A DNA stretch of 64,000 bases from Cololabis saira (taxonomy: Eukaryota > Chordata > Actinopteri > Beloniformes > Belonidae). The notes under the pieces were generated by a model. That model was not told the origin of the DNA, did no database searches, and worked only from the letters and a program-made list of their open reading frames with translations. The stretch's first letter is position 1. The number at the start of each line of letters is the position of its first letter. Location: NCBI RefSeq assembly GCF_033807715.1, contig NC_084607.1, positions 18,230,441-18,294,440 of the forward strand, given 5' to 3'. The translations under genes were made by a program, and so were the position numbers. This document shows, one piece after another, positions 24,779 to 37,739 of this stretch.

Positions 24779-25724
24779 ATGGGGATGTGCCCGGACATCA
24801 CAGAAGAGAGTAAAAAGGCCAAACTGCAGAGCTCTAAAATCGAGCAAGATCTCTGTGAGCAAGCCAGGGCTGAGAGGAATGTGGTCAAAATCCTAATGCT
24901 AGGTATGTCCACTGTCTTCCCACTTGGGATCACTCGCATACTCTTGTTTTTAATTGAAACTGCATCTGTGTGTTGTGTGCCAGGAACTGCAGAGAGTGGC
25001 AAGAGTACATTGGTCAAGCAGATAAAGATAATCCATACTCATGGTTTCTCCAAACAGGAGCTCATTACTTTCAAGGTACCGGAAACTGTTCTTCTCAGGA
25101 TCACTGACAGTTCTTTAGATGAATAATAAAATATCCTGTTCTTCTTTAAAGCCTGCCGTTTTAGACAACCTTTTGACCTCGATGAAGACGGTTCTCCAAG
25201 GGATGGGCACCCTGCGGATAAACCTCGCAAACAAGAAGAACAAGGTGAGATATAAAAGTCTTCAGTCATTTTTCTGTCTGCATTTATTGTAACCTTTTTG
25301 TTACACTAGATGTCACTCTGTAGCTGTGCATTATAGGGTATCAGTATATTTATACATTACGTTATTCACCTAGTTTAGAGCTGGTATTAGGGATGTTAAA
25401 GCATACTGAATTCATCATACATTCAGCTAGACGTTGAGATCAGATAACATTTATAATACTAGGAGGATGGTCTTATTATCCACATGATATGTAACAGATC
25501 TAATCTTTACTACTAGGTGTGCAGGAGTGACATAAAAGTACAGATGTTGCACAGCATTTAATGTCACGTTCCTACCATCTGATGATAACATTCGCTGGAC
25601 ACTTCTTGCAGATTTTGGGGGGGGAAACATTAGATTTCCCTTTTTTATTTTTTTTTTATTTATTTTTTTTTTAAACTTTGTCTGCATATATAGTAATGGT
25701 TAATACCATGTTGGTAAAAACCTA

Positions 25725-25764
<40 letters not shown>

Positions 25765-28700
25765 ATTAATAAATAAATAAATATAGGGGTGTTTTTAATA
25801 AATATCTGTTCCCGGTCAGATACATGCCCGCTCCATTCTGTCCTGCAGCCAGTGTTTTGGAGATGAAGAGGAGCTGCTTCCTTTTGTGGCTCATGCTTTC
25901 TGTGCCCTTTGGAACGACCAAGGCGTAAGAGCAGCTGCAGCCAGAGGTTACGAATTTGAGCTCAATGACTCTGCACTCTAGTGAGTACACTCACCTGAAG
26001 TAATTTACGTTGCACAACACCCCCCCAATTATGACTAACGGTGGAAATGTCAAGGGAAATTGCTCAGAAAGAAGGGTGCCGTCACATCTTGTCAATACTG
26101 AGCGACAGCAAAGGCAGTGCTGAGAATAACTCTCCCACAGGAAATGATTTGTGACATTTGTGGAATGAGAGGCTTAATTGGAACCACATTTTAAAGAAGA
26201 AAAACAAAACTGTTTAGCGACATCCAGGTGGATGAGTATTTGGGTGGAACAGATGAAACATGATTAGAGACAAACTGTCTCCTTATAACCAAACAAAAAT
26301 TCATGGATTAAAAAGACTGAACTTGTAATTGAAGGTATGGGGTTTGGATCTTCATTAAAAAAAACACACACCTACTTGAAAAATAAGTGCATGTGGTGGC
26401 ATTTTTGTCAGTTTTTATTTTTTTTATTTTTTTATAAAACATGAATATTTGTTTTTGGGTTTTTTAAATTGAGTTATTTTTTTTTAACTATTACTCAGTT
26501 TTGTGAGGTCATTTTTTAGATTTCTTCAAAGCACTCATTTCAGAACTATTCATAGATTATTTCAGAGTTGAATGTGGAGGGAAAAGGCACATTTTCAGCC
26601 ATTGCCTCTTCAGGTGAGTGATTCTGAGTTACTAGTTCTAGCCCTGTTTTTGAGGCCAGATTTCCAGAAGTTTCCTTCCATCATTTTTTGGTGCCTCAAC
26701 CGAGTCCATTCTGTCTTGTGGTTAAACCAGGGCTGGGTAGTCCTGGTCTTCGAGGGCCGGTGTCCTGCATCTTTTAGCTATTTCTCTGCTTCATTGCACC
26801 ATGATACAAGTGACTGTGTCGTTGAGAGAATTGAGCAGACCTTGATGACAAGCTGATGATGATGATGATTAATTAGAATGAGTGTGTTTAAAGCAGAGAA
26901 AACTGTAAAACATGCAGGACACCGGCACTCGAGGACGAGGATTGCCCACCTCTAGGTTAAACATAAATTTTAACTTTTAAACTTCACCATGACTTCTAAA
27001 ATCCATGTTAATGATCTGAATTGCAACATTAAGCGAAGAAACATCAGCCTGAAAAGCTTTGCATGTGTTGTGGCATGTCGACATCACTTTTTTTTTTTTT
27101 TAATTTTTCCTCAATTTCTATCAGTCTGCTTGCGTCAGGGATAATCTACTGGTAAACTGTCACACTTGAGTATTATATGTTGCTGACTAGATTAATTGAA
27201 CCGACAAATTTCTGTCGCTCATATTGAAACATTTTCTGGGATTCATGAGTTGCATTATTGTTGACTTATGTTGGAAAATTTAGACTTCTTCATTGTCAGT
27301 CACATGCAGCCAGTGTATCTGAGTGGAATTTCTATTTACTATATATAATTCTGCAATGGTCTTTAAAGTAATATTGTGTTTTATTTATACATAGACAGAG
27401 AGAGGGATCAATATATAGACATTTGTCTTTAAATGAGGTTTGAATTCTTAACTCTGAGGCAACAGGGAGTTGATCTGTCAAGATAAAGTCTGCTCCAGAT
27501 GCCCAGACTTATAGATGGAGGTGCGACAGATTAATTATTGGAACTCGATAAAGTTGAGCACTGAGGGCTTATATGAAGCTCTCCTAGCTCTCTTTCTGTG
27601 TTGTCACTCTGCTGGACCTCACATTGATTTCTCCCTCCAGGAATGTTGGGTTAGACTGTCGTGACACACTCGACTTCCCCAGGCGCCTGAATGTGTAAAA
27701 TGACTTCCCTGACAGCAACATGAGTTTTAAATGTTGCTAAAAGGGAATTTTCTATTAAAGGGAGTTGTTCAATGATGTAAAGTGGGTTTTTATAAAATGT
27801 CTACAGCCAATTCAGGCATTTCTTAAGATGAATTATTCTACCAAGGTGTAAAATGATAATTTGGACTGAGGTCTACAACTTTACACCTCCTATACAAACA
27901 TAAATTTGGATGTAAATTATGCTCATTATCCTTAAGAGCTGTAATTTTACAAGAGGGCATACATTATCCAATCTGAGAGCTTCCAGTGTTTCATACCAGA
28001 CTGATTGAAGAATATTTAACAGGCAATTTCATGTTCATAAGTTGTTTAATAACCCTCCTCAGTAGTTGGGCCACAGGGAGCTGTAATGTTTTAAAGCATG
28101 ATTCTAGTTGGATTTGCACTGATGTCTTTTGTAATTCACATGTTGCAAGCAGCTGTCTGCTGGAGTGAAGGATACCTTAGTTATCCATCAGTTAACGGAT
28201 AACCCTCCTGGGCCATGTGTCCATGCCGCTGCACTGACAAACCAGCAGAAACAGCTGCCAGAAACATTTTCTTGTAACTTCTAGCATCTCTCCATTGTTT
28301 TGTCCTATGTGTAGGTTTCTGTAAAAATCATGTGGAGGGGGAGTATTGGCCAAGATCACACAGAATTAATCTTATCATGCAATATTTATTATAAATTAAC
28401 ACAACACTTGAATTGATCAGACATGCTAAAAATTGGATTTAGCTGGTAGTGTGAACATTAAGTCCCTATAAACAATTTTTTGAGTCTACTTGAGTCTTTT
28501 CATTTTTATTACATGCTAAGGTTTAGAAGTACTACTTATGTTAGCAATGTGTAAGTATTAAGAGTTTTGTGACTGCAAACTTGCTGTTGTGCTACTGATG
28601 ATGCAGCCTTTTTTTTACCTCCTAGGGGTAGAAAAAAATTTAAGAATGCAAGAAAGAAATCAAATATCCTTGCAATGTTAAATATCGTAGAACACTGGCA

Positions 28701-31700
28701 GTGTCTTTTTGGGGATCCCTGTTGATTTAACCACTTACAGTAGCTTCTGCTTCTTTTATTTTAAATAAATGAAAAAGGAAGCTGATGAGTTTTGACTGTA
28801 GAGAATGCAACATGAGCCTACATTTTGGGTGGATATCATGGGTATGCTGCAGATCTAAATGCATCACTGTAGGACATTTTCAGACCCCGGTGGCCACAAG
28901 CATCATGACAGGGTTATATCAGCATTTGAAGTGGTGGTACCCTCAGACAAAGACGACGAGACGGACAATATAAAACTGAGAAGTGTCACTTGACAGAAAA
29001 TCAAAGCAGCACATTTATATTTCATAATTGTGCACAGATGATACCTTATTACTATTTCTTAAAAGGAACCCTGGTTATTAAGACATGTAGTCCCTAATTA
29101 GCCACAATTGTTCTCTTATACTAAAATATGTTGTTAGAAACACATAAAATAATCTAATTGCTTTAAAAATCTACAATGTTTATCACATATTTTGACCTGC
29201 GGGAGGCGCCATGTTTTACCTGCGCAATGCATTCTGGGGGCGATGACGTAGAGCGGTGGCTCTGGGAAGATAAGCCGCGTTAGTTTAACTGGGACAGGTA
29301 TCCAAAACATAGATGAGCAGCATCTCCCGGCCGTGGAGGCTGACGAGGGAGCCCATAAGACGTCTCGGTTCAGGCAAACTGGATCAAAGTTCTGTGATGC
29401 ACGGGAGATCTGCAAAAATGATCAATCTCGTGCGCATCTTACCAGTGCATTAGGCTCCGGCGTAGACGGCGTAGCCTACGGCGTAGCCTACGGCGTAGAT
29501 GGCGCCGGCGTAGCCTACGGCGTAGACGGCGCCGGCGTAGCCTACGGCGTAGCCGGGGCTTTAGAGCCGGCAGCGCACTGCCATCCGCTCTCCGCTCTCG
29601 CCGCTGCCGCCGGAATGGAGACGCCGGTGGGCAGGAGGCACCCCTCTCCGCCCTAAAACCGGCTTCGGTGCTGGGTGATGACAGACCAGAGGCTGAGGGG
29701 ACTGGCCCGGGACTTTGACGAAACGGGAGGCGCAGACTTGGCTTCAAATAGGCAAGAACATCTTTATTTAATTTAATGACGCCAGATCTGGCTGGGGTTT
29801 TTATTGTAGCATCGGCTATCTGCTAGTTGAAACGTGTGGTCGGTTAGTCTATCTGAGTTTTATGGTGTTTTTGTAGTTCATGCTGTATGGGGCTGCACTT
29901 TTTTTTTCTTTTTTTTTTTTTTTTTACTTGTTTGTAGGTGCGCCGTCACCTTAATGTGTAGCTGTGTTTTGATCTGTGTTTCTGGTGCGCCGTCACCTGT
30001 TTAGCTGTGTTTTGATCTGTTTCTTGGTGTCAAAACAGTGTACGGGGGTTAGCAGGAGCCACCGTCTGACGTCACTACCCAGAATGTAAACAACAATGGC
30101 GACCTACATGTTAAATTATATTTTCAAATTTTATTAAAACGAAGACATCAAAAAGGTTTTTTATATCACATTGTTATAATTGATACCAACATTTATCTTT
30201 TAAGACCTACATGTCTTAATAGCCAGGGTTCCTTTTAAGACTTCAAGTTACACAGCATATTTTGACCATATAATCCTAATACGTTTACTTTTTTAGCAAA
30301 TGATACCTCAACATTGAAATTGGAGAAGTTTAGAATCGATCCAGCAGCCTACAAAATGAAGGACAACCACTCAACACAATCGCTGTTGAATAGACACTCA
30401 AAAAAGCTTCAGAGTTCTTGCATTATATTTTGCATCTTGGTGTGCCTGGATACTGGCCCGAAAGAAATCGGAACTTGGTTGTTTCAATGAGTAATAAATG
30501 TTCCTACAACTAAAATGGTCTTGTTGTATTCAACTATGTCATCGCATGTTAAAACACAAGTAAGCTGCTATTGAAAGCCAAATAGCTCTTTGCCATGTAA
30601 TCACTGGCTATAACATGACTTCTTTGGGCTATAATAAAAACTTAGATTAGATGAGAATCTGACCTCGGGTTTATTAATGTTTCCTATTTTCTCTCTCTCT
30701 GTGTCCCCCCAGTTTCTTCGAGAACATAAGTCGAATCATCAGCCCAACCTACGTTCCCACTGAGACGGATGTTCTGAGAGTCAGAGTGAGGACCCGTGGA
30801 ATCATCGAGACGCAGTTTCGGGTTAATAAAACAACCTTTCGGTAAGAAATGTTAAAAGTGCAGAAATGTGCTACCCTTGTTCATTAAAATGAACAAGGGC
30901 TGTGGAGGTGCTGGAGACAGAGCTTTTCCAACTCTTCCAGACATCCTGATAAAAGCCGTGCATCTCTGAGCCGAGGGAGGCAACTTCAGTTGTGAAATAT
31001 TGATGACCACACTCTGTCTGGTTAACAGGAATATTAATTCGAATGTGGCAAGGGGGTCTTTGGTGAATCATTGGAAGCCCATCTCCTATTCCCCGTCTGA
31101 GCTGCCATTTACAGGGGAGACTTGCATTTTGCTCCCTGCCTAATGTGTATGGATTGCCATATGAAATGATCCATACAGTTCAGGGCTTCATAAATACCTG
31201 TTGCAGAATAGCGTCATTAAAAACTGTAGAATTCTTTACTTTTTTAGATGTGCTACCAAGCTAACCACATGAAACCTTCAAAACTTTTTTTTTTTTGCGG
31301 TGACAAGTTGTATAAAACAATTTGGATAAAATGCTTTTTGTTAAATGGAATATTTATTTATCTCTGTAGACACGTCATCTGGAAAACCTGTGTTTATTTA
31401 AATATACACCATACGTTATTAATCTCTATTGCCTACACAACCATATTGTACCTAATGCTGCTTCTCACTTCTGGTTGGATGTCAACTGTATTTCATTGGC
31501 TCTGTACCTGTACTCTGCTAAATGACAAAGTTGAATCTAATGTAATATTTTTATAACAGTTAAATTCAAAGTTTATTTATGAGAGTTGTAATAAAAGAAC
31601 AGGGTAATCCCTATCAGTGGGTACATCTGCAAGCCCCACTGATTTTTAGTTTGTGTTGCATAAATTCCTTCTGTTAGTTCTGTTGTCACCTATTGTCCCC

Positions 31701-32342
31701 CCCACCCTGCACTTGTAAGAACTCACTCCTGACCCAGAGGATAAATGCCTGATTGCTTATGACATACAAGTACAGTAATCTTGCCCCTGGAGACTCTCTG
31801 GTCCAAATGGAAAGTCATTACCTGTGACACCCAAAATCTGGGTGCCAGATCTTATGTTGAAATGGTTTGAAGTGACTAACTCTCAAGACCTGTTTGTTTG
31901 TTTTTTGTGACAGTTGTGATGTTTGTGTTTCTGAAATTTAATATACTTGATCATCATTGAAGGTATTTTGTTTCTATAGCTACATATAAATTGTTTGAAG
32001 AGTCCTTGGGACCTTGACTTTTGAGGAGCTTAATAGTTTTTAAACTTTAAAGCATAGGGATCATGCATATAAACATTTGTCCTTGCTTCCTGTTTTCAGC
32101 TCATCTAAATCTAAGCTTTTGAATAAACTCAACTTCTGTCTTGTTGCCAGATTGTATGATGTTGGAGGCCAGCGAAGTGAGAGGAGGAAGTGGCTCAGCT
32201 GCTTTGATTGTATTCATGCTGTGGTGTTTGTTGTGGCCCTCAGCAGCTATGACATGATGCTTTTGGGGGATCCTGCAGTGGTATGAAACTTAAAGACTAA
32301 TTTCAAATGACATAATGCTATTTTCTGTCATGTAAACACTTG

Positions 32343-32374
<32 letters not shown>

Positions 32375-35095
32375 GCTTTTTTAACATACTTATGTTTTGG
32401 GATTAGAATCGGCTTGAGGAGAGTCTTGATTTTTTTTCATCAATCTGCACCAACGCGCTCTTCCAGAGAGCTTCGCTGGTAAGTTTATTTGCAAGAACTG
32501 ATTCATAAGTTCCTTGAAGATCTGTGGATGTTTTTTGTTTTTTTGTTTTTATTTATCGTCTCCTTTTTCTGTCTCTACTCATAAACCCATCTAAATATGT
32601 TCACTGAGTGGTTCTTCTGGTAATGCCTGATGAAGAAGAGCCACTCACTGCATATATTGATAGCACCCACCTGACAAACAGAACTGTCATTACAAAGTCT
32701 AATTGAGTTGTAGAACAGGCCGTTTCAGTTTAAGTGGTTGCCTGCAAGCATGTTTTAACAGCTGCTGTGATTATTCTGACTTCTATCATACGGAGACTGA
32801 GTCTGTTTATATCTGGACAAATCCCTCATGTAGTTTTCTTTCAGTGGTTTGAGGCAACACTCTGGTTGAAAATGACAGAACTGGATAGAACTAGTACTTT
32901 GCAGCACCGTGGGGCTGAACGAGCAAGCCTGAAAATCAGCTGGGAGAAGCCCACCTTTTTTTTCTGTGATAGTGGCTAGTTTAGCTTGGCTGCTTTAATT
33001 TATTGGCCTTTCTTGAAAGAGAAGAAAGTACGACCCCCAGCCTTCTATCTTGGTCTCTCACATGTCCTTTGTTTCCAAACACGTGGTCCACCAAGAGAGA
33101 AAAAAAATACATTTGTGATATAAAATGAGGATTGCGGGTACCCTTGAGTGCAGAAAAAATTAGGAATAAAATTCAGACATGAATATATTTGACCTGAAAT
33201 ATAAAATCTACTGAGCAATAACACAATAATGAACCAAAGACAATGGATTGCATGAAGAATTAAATGTTCATCCTAACACTACCAAATTGTTTTTTTTCCC
33301 CCTCCCCCCCAGAACGGTTATGTCGCATTTCATCCAACTTTGACGTCACAGAAGTGAAACAAACATTAAAATTCTGCATCTTAACATTTGTGCTCTCCTT
33401 TTTCTCAATTTCATTCTTTATCATTTGGGTATAATTGTCTTAGTTTTGACTGTGCAAGTACTTCCAAATTGCTAGATGTGAAGCATCATACTTCTGTAAA
33501 CGCCACGCACTACGTGACATTGTTTTCCTCTGCGCATCTGTGTCACTTCAGGGCTGCATATCGTTCAGTTAAGTGTGAAGGTCGCATTAAAATGATGTGA
33601 ACAACAAAAATCAGATTTCGGTTAAAAAAAATCGGATTTGAGCGTTAAAGCCTGCAATTTGAACGTAGCCAGACCTAATTTGTGTACAGTGTAGATGGCT
33701 GCAACTGAGGATTAACAGCTGTTGAATCAATTTTGGCATCAACTCTTACTATTTTGCTGTTGGACTACAGCACAAGTTTAATTTACTTTTCTACACAACA
33801 CTCGCTCCTGTTGACTTGTTTCCATCACTCAGAATACATCACCTTGTCTGTTGCTCTGATTGTGTGTAGCGCTAAATAAACTTTATACAAAGACTGTTAA
33901 ATAAGCAACTGTTGGATGGGGAGGCCAGATTGGGATTGTTTTCACACCCTACATCTTTCTAGACGCCGATCTGAGCTATTGAGTGATAATTTTACCTGGT
34001 GTGGTACAAGGGAAAAAAAATCACCACTCGTACAGGTAGCATGAATGAGAACAAAATTGTTTTATTTAATTTTACCAGGATGTAATAATGTCTGTTTTCT
34101 TCAAAAAAGCTGGACAATTTATGACCAGTTAAAATTGAACTTCACGCCCCCTCCCAACCTCTCTGCTGAACTCCAGTGCCCCCTGGTGTCGGAGTGTGCT
34201 GTGCTCACCACCAGAGTGCGTGCATCTGAGCTGTAGTGTGTGTGATCATGAATAGGTTACAATACTATGGAAACTCAAGGCGTCAGATAAACGGCTACCT
34301 GAGAGTAGATCAATAATGTAACAAATGGAGGTAGATGTATATTTTTTCCTAAATAATAAACTTTGCACAGCCATTTCCATCCAGTCTTCAAGTAGTGGTT
34401 TGCAAATGTTTACTTGAAGCATGGTGCTGGAAAGAAATATCCTAATGATTTGTAGTCCAAGTAAATGCGAACTTCATATTGAGTTTTCATTTCTGCAGAA
34501 GTGCTTACATTTAAGACCCATAAGTCATTGTTTACAACCTGTACAGACTACTGATTGGGCAGCAGAAGGTTCTTGGCTTTTTAAGTCACTGTTTGTTCTT
34601 AATTGATCTCTTTCAGGTTCTGTTCATGAACAAAACAGACCTTTTCCGTCAGAAAATCCTGCACTCTGGGAGACACTTGAGGTTTTATCTTTCGTGCTAC
34701 AAAGGTACAATAGAAAAACGATACTAGAACTGTCAGTCGTTCATGAATTGGAGAGTGGTGTACTTGTACTGCACTTGTTTTATTGGGGAATATACATTAA
34801 GAGTGATACTGTCTGAAATATTATATACGGTCTCATATGTAGTGTTCCGACTCCTAATATGAGAAACTGTTAATAGTGTCCTTCCTTTATCCTCCATCTA
34901 GGAGCGGATTGTGACGTGGATGCAGGAGCTCGCCACATCACTGCCATGTTTTCAGCATGTAACAGCAATCATGACAAGGCTGTGTATCACCACTTCACCA
35001 CTGCCACAGACACCACATGCATACAGGTGGTCTTCCACATGGTCATTGACCAAATAATCCTAGCAGGAAACCTAGCAGCTGTCCAGCTGTTGTAG
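24779..35095 (+). CDS. gnav1: Heterotrimeric G-protein alpha subunit, G-alpha-v-like
   Basis: Nine coding exons (24779-24902, 24984-25075, 25152-25244, 25820-25980, 30713-30841, 32151-32280, 32407-32478, 34617-34704 and 34902-35095) join in frame to 360 aa. The GTPase motifs run in order: P-loop GTAESGKS (42-49), switch I with Arg181 and Thr184, [12 protein letters not shown] (203-214, catalytic Gln207), NKTD (272-275) and TTAT (329-332, usually TCAT). The helical domain lies between the P-loop and switch I. Gly2 and Cys4 could take myristate and palmitate, placing it at the inner plasma membrane. The tail AVQLL has no Cys at -4, so it should not be a pertussis toxin substrate, and it matches none of the i, s, q or 12 class tails. 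A fifth class, G-alpha-v, is known from fishes and invertebrates and lost in tetrapods; this is the best fit, but the class call is from memory. G-alpha identity is certain. Intron 4 (4.7 kb) hosts two transposons. Confidence 0.88.
26728..26954. mobile_element. hAT-type MITE in G-alpha intron 4
   Basis: This 227-bp element starts CAGGGCTGGGTAGTCCTGG; its other end, read in reverse complement, is TAGAGGTGGGCAATCCTCG. The inverted repeats extend about 43 bp, through GCCGGTGTCCTGCAT. An exact 8-bp duplication GGTTAAAC flanks it (26720-26727 and 26955-26962). It has no coding capacity and a short (GAT)n run in the middle. Confidence 0.9.
26963..29058. other. G-alpha intron 4, middle part
   Basis: About 2.1 kb of A+T-rich intron with no recognised exon, repeat family or long frame. 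Confidence 0.5.
29059..30238. mobile_element. Foldback DNA transposon with long inverted arms
   Basis: The ends are TTAAAAGGAACCCTGG and CCAGGGTTCCTTTTAA. The terminal repeat runs about 32 bp with one mismatch, to ACATGTAG / CTACATGT. The arms pair again further in: GGCGCCATG..ATTCTGGG..TGACGT..CGGTGGCTC near 29206-29262 is mirrored by GAGCCACCG..TGACGTCA..CAGAATG..CAATGGCG near 30056-30101. The arms are therefore about 190-200 bp each with diverged spacers. The core contains a tandem GGCGTAGCCTACGGCGTAG-like array (about 29460-29555). There is no transposase. A TTAA target would fit piggyBac and TTA/TAA would fit Harbinger; the class is open. Confidence 0.78.
32347..32374 (+). repeat. C28 homopolymer
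   Basis: Twenty-eight consecutive C in G-alpha intron 6, ending 32 bp before the exon 7 acceptor (32406). Confidence 0.93.
32479..34616. other. G-alpha intron 7
   Basis: A 2.1-kb intron without a recognised exon. It contains a palindromic CRE octamer TGACGTCA near 33342 and a strong-looking acceptor-like tract (T8C6TC7 then AG at 33311-33312) with no coding sequence behind it, as well as the CTCF-like motif at 34176. Confidence 0.45.
34176..34191 (-). promoter_or_regulatory. CTCF-like motif in G-alpha intron 7
   Basis: The minus strand reads CCGACACCAGGGGGCAC. The core ACACCAGGGGGC differs from CCACCAGGGGGC at one position. Motif only. Confidence 0.3.
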
Positions 35096-35889
35096 GTCTC
35101 TTCAGGGCTCGATTTGTTGTTTTAGTAATTAATGGTTTTTTATTTTATCAAATGTATTTTTATTAAACATTTTATTTTAACTTTCATAAGTGGTCCAAGA
35201 TGTGCTCTTTATTTTATTTATTTCAAGTTATCACATAAAATACTTGCCGGTGCCTTTTATTCCTAAAGGGTTTCCATTTACTCTTAATGTTAAAGAATAG
35301 GTGAGATTTTAATTTGTTTCACTGCCAAAAAAATATTCATGAACATTTGTATTTTTAACTACAATTTCTGACAGTAATGTGGGTTTTTAACTTTATTATT
35401 TAATGCCTAAAGAGTTGACTTATTCAGGCTTCTCAGAAAAGAGGCAACAAGTGATGTAGATGTGAAGAATCAAACATTGCAATCATTTTGAACAGGGATG
35501 CAATATAATCCATTTAATGAAAATTCAGAACTTTTGTACAGTAATACATTTACAATTTTAAAAGTTTGACAGGTTTTTAACAGCGCTTTCTAGGAATTGG
35601 AGAATATCCACGTGCCAATCACTACTATATTTAAGCGAAGATTTACTTGTTTTTTTTTTTACTGGACATAGTATTTCATTTTTACCTAAGTTGGTAGTTT
35701 GTATGATAAATTAATTGTTATAATTGGGTATAACAGTCTATTTTACTCAAATCTAACTTAAATCTGCTCGCACTGATTATAGGGACGAGTCCTATAAATT
35801 GCAAACCTTTACGGGCGTGTAAAGGTTTCACGCGCGCACGTAAAACTCATCAAAAAATCTGTGTCCCTTTTGGGGCTACGTAGAGAGGC

Positions 35890-36314
35890 CCGGTGTCGTG
35901 CCAAAAAGTGATTGCCTGCCAGAATCTGATTTCTGGCCACGGGAGCGCGCACAGCAGCCCGTTGAGCGATAGCGCTGAAACGTCAGATTTTCAGATTATG
36001 AAGCTCAAGAATGAGATCAAGTCATATTTAGGCAGAAAACAACTTTTCATTAACTGTATTTGGCCTTCAATCAATTTTTGGCAGGTGAAAAAGCCCATTT
36101 TGTGTTGTAATGGTCCTTTAAAAGAGTTAAAAGCAATCCTGTGAGTTCTAGTTTTTATATTATGAAGCTCAAGAATGAGATCAAATCATATTTAGGTAGA
36201 AACAACCTTTTATTAACTTTATTTGGCCTTCAATCAATTGGCAGGTAAAAAAAGACCAATTTTCAGGGGAGAAACCAGATTCTGGCAGGCAATCACTTTT
36301 TGGCACGACACCGG
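35890..36314. mobile_element. Foldback MITE with an internal duplication
   Basis: The 425-bp element begins CCGGTGTCGTGCCAAAAAGT and ends ACTTTTTGGCACGACACCGG. The inverted repeat is perfect over about 39 bp, through ATTGCCTGCCAGAATCTG. Inside, a block starting ATTATGAAGCTCAAGAATGA (35996) is repeated at 36160 with a few changes and ends in CTTCAATCAATT..GGCAGGT both times. No clear target duplication was found, so the superfamily is open. Confidence 0.82.
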
Positions 36315-37739
36315 CACGGCGTGTCCTGCACCGCGGCTGCAGCACCAGGGCGATCCAAGCGCATGGCGCAGCTGGAAGTGGCCGAGTCCTGACTGACGCT
36401 GTGCTTCAAACACAGAGGGACACGATCAGTGCTATTATATTAAAAGTCTGATATTTGATGACAGAAATATTTTTCCTCCAAATGTAACATTGGTCATTGT
36501 TATGTATGTTTTTGCAGTGTACTGTATGTAAACTTCTCGTTTCAAATGTAAATGTACCACAAAAGTTAGCTGCTGGCTTATTTAAACCAAAATATTTCAG
36601 AACACTAGACTTTATTAATCAATTTAAGACTAAAGGTCCATTCAAGTAGTCTTTGTGAGTTTGTGCTAGAAACTCCAATGACTGTTTTATCTCCTTCAAC
36701 ATGTAACACTAGAGCATCATATCTGACAGAAAAATAGCCCTGGCTGTATCAATCATGAACAAGAAGTTGGGTATACGCTGCTGGCGTCCCTTAACCCATG
36801 ACTGCACAGACAGGGATGTGATCAGATGTGGGTGAAACTTGGTAGATGTTATGCAAAGTCAAATAAAATGGTTGTTGAATAACAGTGAGAACTACAAATC
36901 AAAAACTAAAATACACTTTTCAACACAAGGAATTATTTAAGATTTAGTTGTCATCGCCATTCAAAGGTGTCAAGATGGTGTGGTTGACTCTCACAATGAT
37001 AAGGTAACAAGTATTGATACTGAGTGCACCTTCTTTATTCTTGATAGTCAAAAGGGTAAATGCAAATATACTGATGATTGATATTCACGATATTGAGAGA
37101 AAATCGCAACACTGATTGTAACACCTGGTTGGCACAGTGTCTGATTCTGTGAAACAAAACCTGTCGTGTGCCCGTGTTAACTGCTGTGGCTCTGCTTCGA
37201 CCACAACAAAGCAGTTTCAGACTGCAGTGTGCATCTGCACAGGGCAAAGGCTTCTGCATTCAGTGTTTTAGAGGCTACGTCTCACATGCAAATGGAAACA
37301 GCTGAACATAGAGACTATGAACTTGAGCGTTGGTGTGGCAAGAGATTTTTTTTTTAATGACAGGAAATTTTGCAAACAATATTCAGATTACAAAGCAGGG
37401 AAAACAGGGCTTGTTGACGGATTCTTTTGAGCAGAAACTAATTAAGCATCAGTAATTTCATTTGATTTAAATTGAAACCTGAAAGCTTTCAGGGCTGTAC
37501 AGCTTTTGTATCTTGTTTAATGTTTTAACAGAACTGTGGTATTTTACAGGCTTTGAATGGATCATCTTTTTCAGGTGTTTTTCAATAAAAGCACAGTGGG
37601 GTATTGGCATCAATATATCTGATCTTCTAATGACTCATCTGACAATAGACAGGAACTGAGGAAACATTTTCTTTTCTACACTGAAGAGAAACATTCATTG
37701 AAAATACACTATGCTGAGTTTAAGGATACTGGAGAATTC

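Noticed and set aside
24769..25017. Minus-strand frame over G-alpha exons 1 and 2
   Set aside because: It overlaps conserved coding exons on the other strand and crosses a real intron.
29333..29747. Repetitive Gly-Val-Ala-Tyr and Arg-rich frames
   Set aside because: Both come from the tandem CGTAGCC array inside the foldback transposon and have no splice or homology support.
33295..33360. Strong acceptor-like tract suggesting an extra G-alpha exon
   Set aside because: The sequence after AG has no G-alpha similarity, and exons 7 and 8 already join in frame.
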